DNA of 6,784 nt from CAYWNK01 sp047639615. GTDB lineage: Bacteria > Planctomycetota > UBA1135 > GCA-002686595. The stretch spans positions 1 through 6,784 of the forward strand of contig JBLIOL010000297.1 in assembly GCA_047639615.1 (NCBI GenBank), given 5' to 3'. A program made the position numbers and the translations under genes. How positions within the stretch are numbered: position 1 is the stretch's first letter; each line of letters begins with the position of its first letter. Shown piece after piece: positions 5,283-6,784 of this stretch. Below the pieces are notes generated by a model. It worked only from the letters and a program-made list of their open reading frames with translations, had not been told where the DNA came from and did not search any database.

Positions 5283-6784
5283 ATGAATCGCACCCGCGCC
5301 TCGCTCACCTGCCTCCTCGGAGCTGCGCTCGTGAGCGCACAGGCAGCCGCCCAGGACCCTGTCGTGCCCCCGGGCTTCACCCTGCAGCGCGCCGTGGCCA
5401 CAGCCCGCTCCTACCTTTGCCTGCACGTGGAGGCCGACGGCGCCCTGCTGCTGGGCACCGAGCGCAGCGGCTTGTGGCGCGTGCGCGATCTCGATGGGGA
5501 TGGCTTCGCCGAGCAAGAGACCTGCCTAGACCCGGAGTTCGTGGGCATCCAAGGCTTGGCCAGCGCCCCCGGCGTGATCTTCGCCGTGGGCCGCCGCGGG
5601 GAGGACTCGGGCCTCTGGCGGCTGGATTTGGAAGCTAGCAGCGGCGCCCTCAGCGCCCTACGTCCGCTGCTGCTCTTCGACGGTGACGATGAACACGGCG
5701 TGCACGGGGTGGTGCTCGGACTCGACGGCGAACTATTCCTGGTACACGGGGATGCCGTTCAGCCCCGCGCCGCAGCGGATCAGACGCCCACCTGGGCGAT
5801 CGAGGGAGGACCGACCCTACTCGAGCCCCTGCCCGACCCGGGCGGCTTCGGCGCCGATCGCCGCTGGCCCTACGGCTCGATCCTGCGCGTGAACCCAGAG
5901 AGCGGCAAGTACGAAACCCACGCCGTAGGCCTGCGCAATCCCTATGACCTGGCCCTGCGCGCGGACGGCGAGTGGTTCACGGTCGAGTCCGACATGGAGT
6001 GGAATCTCGGCCTGCCCTGGTACCGGCCCGTACGTCTATTGCTCGTGCAACGCGGCGCGGACTTCGGAGCGCGACCCGGCTCGGCCCCCGTGCGTATGGG
6101 CTGGCCCGACATGCCGCCGGCCGTCATGGAACTCGGCCGCGGCTCCCCCACAGGCCTGGTCTTTGTCGAACACCCGCTCTGGCCCGCCGACATGCAAGGT
6201 CGGCTGCTCTCCGGCGATTGGTCCGAGGGCCGCGTACTCGCCTTGGACATCCAGCCTGATGGCGCGGGTTACTCAGCCAGCGCCGAGACCTTCATCGGTG
6301 GCGGCAGCGCCCTGCCCGTAACGGACCTCGAGCTCGCGCCGGATGGTGCGCTTTGGATGTGCAGCGGCGGTCGCGGCGTCGCCGGTTCCGTCTGGCGCGT
6401 GCTGCCGCCCCAGGCTGAGCATCCCTTTGCGGTCGACCCCGTAGACCGCATCACTGCCCAAGCCCAACCCACTAGCGCGTTCGGGCGCGCCGCGCTCAAG
6501 CTGCAACTTGAGGCCGGCGGCGCAGAGCTCGTACAAGCCTTGCAGGCCGTGGTCGAAGACTCGAATGCCTCACCCCTGCGCAGGCAACGCGCGCTGCTCG
6601 CACTTGTCCTCGGCGACACAGAGAGCGCAACCACCTGGGGCGCAGCGCTGACCACAGAGCAAGCCAAGGCAATGGACCCCACGCTCCTGGCTCTGATGCT
6701 CGACGTCTCACCGCACAACCGCGCTTCGCGAGCATCACTGCTCGGTACAAGCGCCGGCACCCGCCGCGCCTGGGAGCGCGCACG
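5283..6784 (+). CDS. Secreted PVC-type beta-propeller dehydrogenase-like protein (partial)
   Basis: An open frame of 500 codons without a stop, cut by the right edge. The ATG at 5283 is followed by a signal peptide (MNRTRASLTCLLGAALVSAQ, then A-A-A-Q-D) with a likely cleavage after A23. Residues ~27-375 show the pattern of the sorbosone-dehydrogenase/PQQ-like propeller common in Planctomycetota and Verrucomicrobiota: V-P-P-G-F near the start, G-L-W-R-V-R-D-L-D-G-D-G-F (~63-75), E-H-G-V-H-G (137-142), G-S-I-L-R-V-N-P, G-L-R-N-P-Y-D-L-A-L (216-225), S-P-T-G-L-V-F-V-E-H-P, L-L-S-G-D-W-S-E-G-R-V-L, then P-V-T-D-L-E-L-A-P-D-G-A-L-W. Residues ~376-500 are Ala/Leu-rich and probably helical, as in the HEAT-like segment that often follows. 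Many relatives end with a heme-binding C-x-x-C-H domain; if present here it is beyond the edge. No Shine-Dalgarno site precedes the ATG. The substrate is unknown, and the link to the sulfatase operon rests on divergent placement only. Confidence 0.85.
   Translation, partial: MNRTRASLTCLLGAALVSAQAAAQDPVVPPGFTLQRAVATARSYLCLHVEADGALLLGTERSGLWRVRDLDGDGFAEQETCLDPEFVGIQGLASAPGVIFAVGRRGEDSGLWRLDLEASSGALSALRPLLLFDGDDEHGVHGVVLGLDGELFLVHGDAVQPRAAADQTPTWAIEGGPTLLEPLPDPGGFGADRRWPYGSILRVNPESGKYETHAVGLRNPYDLALRADGEWFTVESDMEWNLGLPWYRPVRLLLVQRGADFGARPGSAPVRMGWPDMPPAVMELGRGSPTGLVFVEHPLWPADMQGRLLSGDWSEGRVLALDIQPDGAGYSASAETFIGGGSALPVTDLELAPDGALWMCSGGRGVAGSVWRVLPPQAEHPFAVDPVDRITAQAQPTSAFGRAALKLQLEAGGAELVQALQAVVEDSNASPLRRQRALLALVLGDTESATTWGAALTTEQAKAMDPTLLALMLDVSPHNRASRASLLGTSAGTRRAWERA

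Noticed and set aside
5165..5401. Longer N-terminus of the pseudo-sulfatase from ATG 5401 or ATG 5284
   Set aside because: Both would place a long non-signal stretch before the signal peptide, and the 5401 start would overlap the divergent gene. The AGAGGAGG site and the signal peptide support the TTG at 5164.
6269..6760. 163-codon minus-strand open frame
   Set aside because: It is antisense to the continuous propeller frame and has a low-complexity Ser/Ala/Arg composition.

Overview
This GC-rich window looks like a chromosomal fragment from a bacterium of the Planctomycetota or a close relative. The evidence is two neighbouring sulfatase-fold lipoproteins, a divergent secreted beta-propeller of the type found in PVC-group dehydrogenase/cytochrome proteins, and few clear Shine-Dalgarno sites. 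Myxococcota is the main alternative. No rRNA, tRNA, CRISPR array, insertion sequence or phage gene was seen. The assignment rests on reading family patterns; no database search was run.

Layout from left to right. Positions 1-390 (minus) hold the 5' part of a small gene cut by the window edge. Its reading frame breaks at a five-base homopolymer (193-197); one extra base there would restore a coiled-coil-like N-terminus leading into a DUF4388/PATAN-like domain. Positions 391-471 are non-coding and contain a perfect 6-bp-stem hairpin. Positions 472-5164 (minus) are a tight three-gene operon transcribed right to left. The first gene (5164-3878) is a sulfatase-fold lipoprotein that has lost the nucleophile and several metal or active-site positions. 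The second (3885-2518), overlapping it by 8 nt, is a lipoprotein sulfatase with an intact C-x-P-S-R site. The third (2508-472), 9 nt further on, is a 678-residue lipoprotein with a C-terminal TIM barrel resembling glycoside hydrolase family 113, again apparently without its catalytic acids. Positions 5165-5282 are the divergent intergenic region, with two overlapping, mutually exclusive perfect dyads. Positions 5283-6784 (plus) encode the first 500 residues of an exported beta-propeller protein that runs off the right edge.

How the genes may work together (inference): the three operon proteins would be made in coupled amounts and anchored to a membrane by N-terminal lipidation. One active sulfatase sits between two proteins that keep enzyme folds but lack catalytic residues, which would suit a surface or periplasmic assembly in which degenerate domains bind or present a sulfated glycan. 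The divergent propeller could be a co-regulated oxidoreductase partner, but only shared upstream DNA supports that link. The most unusual point is the coupling of a pseudo-sulfatase to an active sulfatase, followed by a pseudo-glycosidase.
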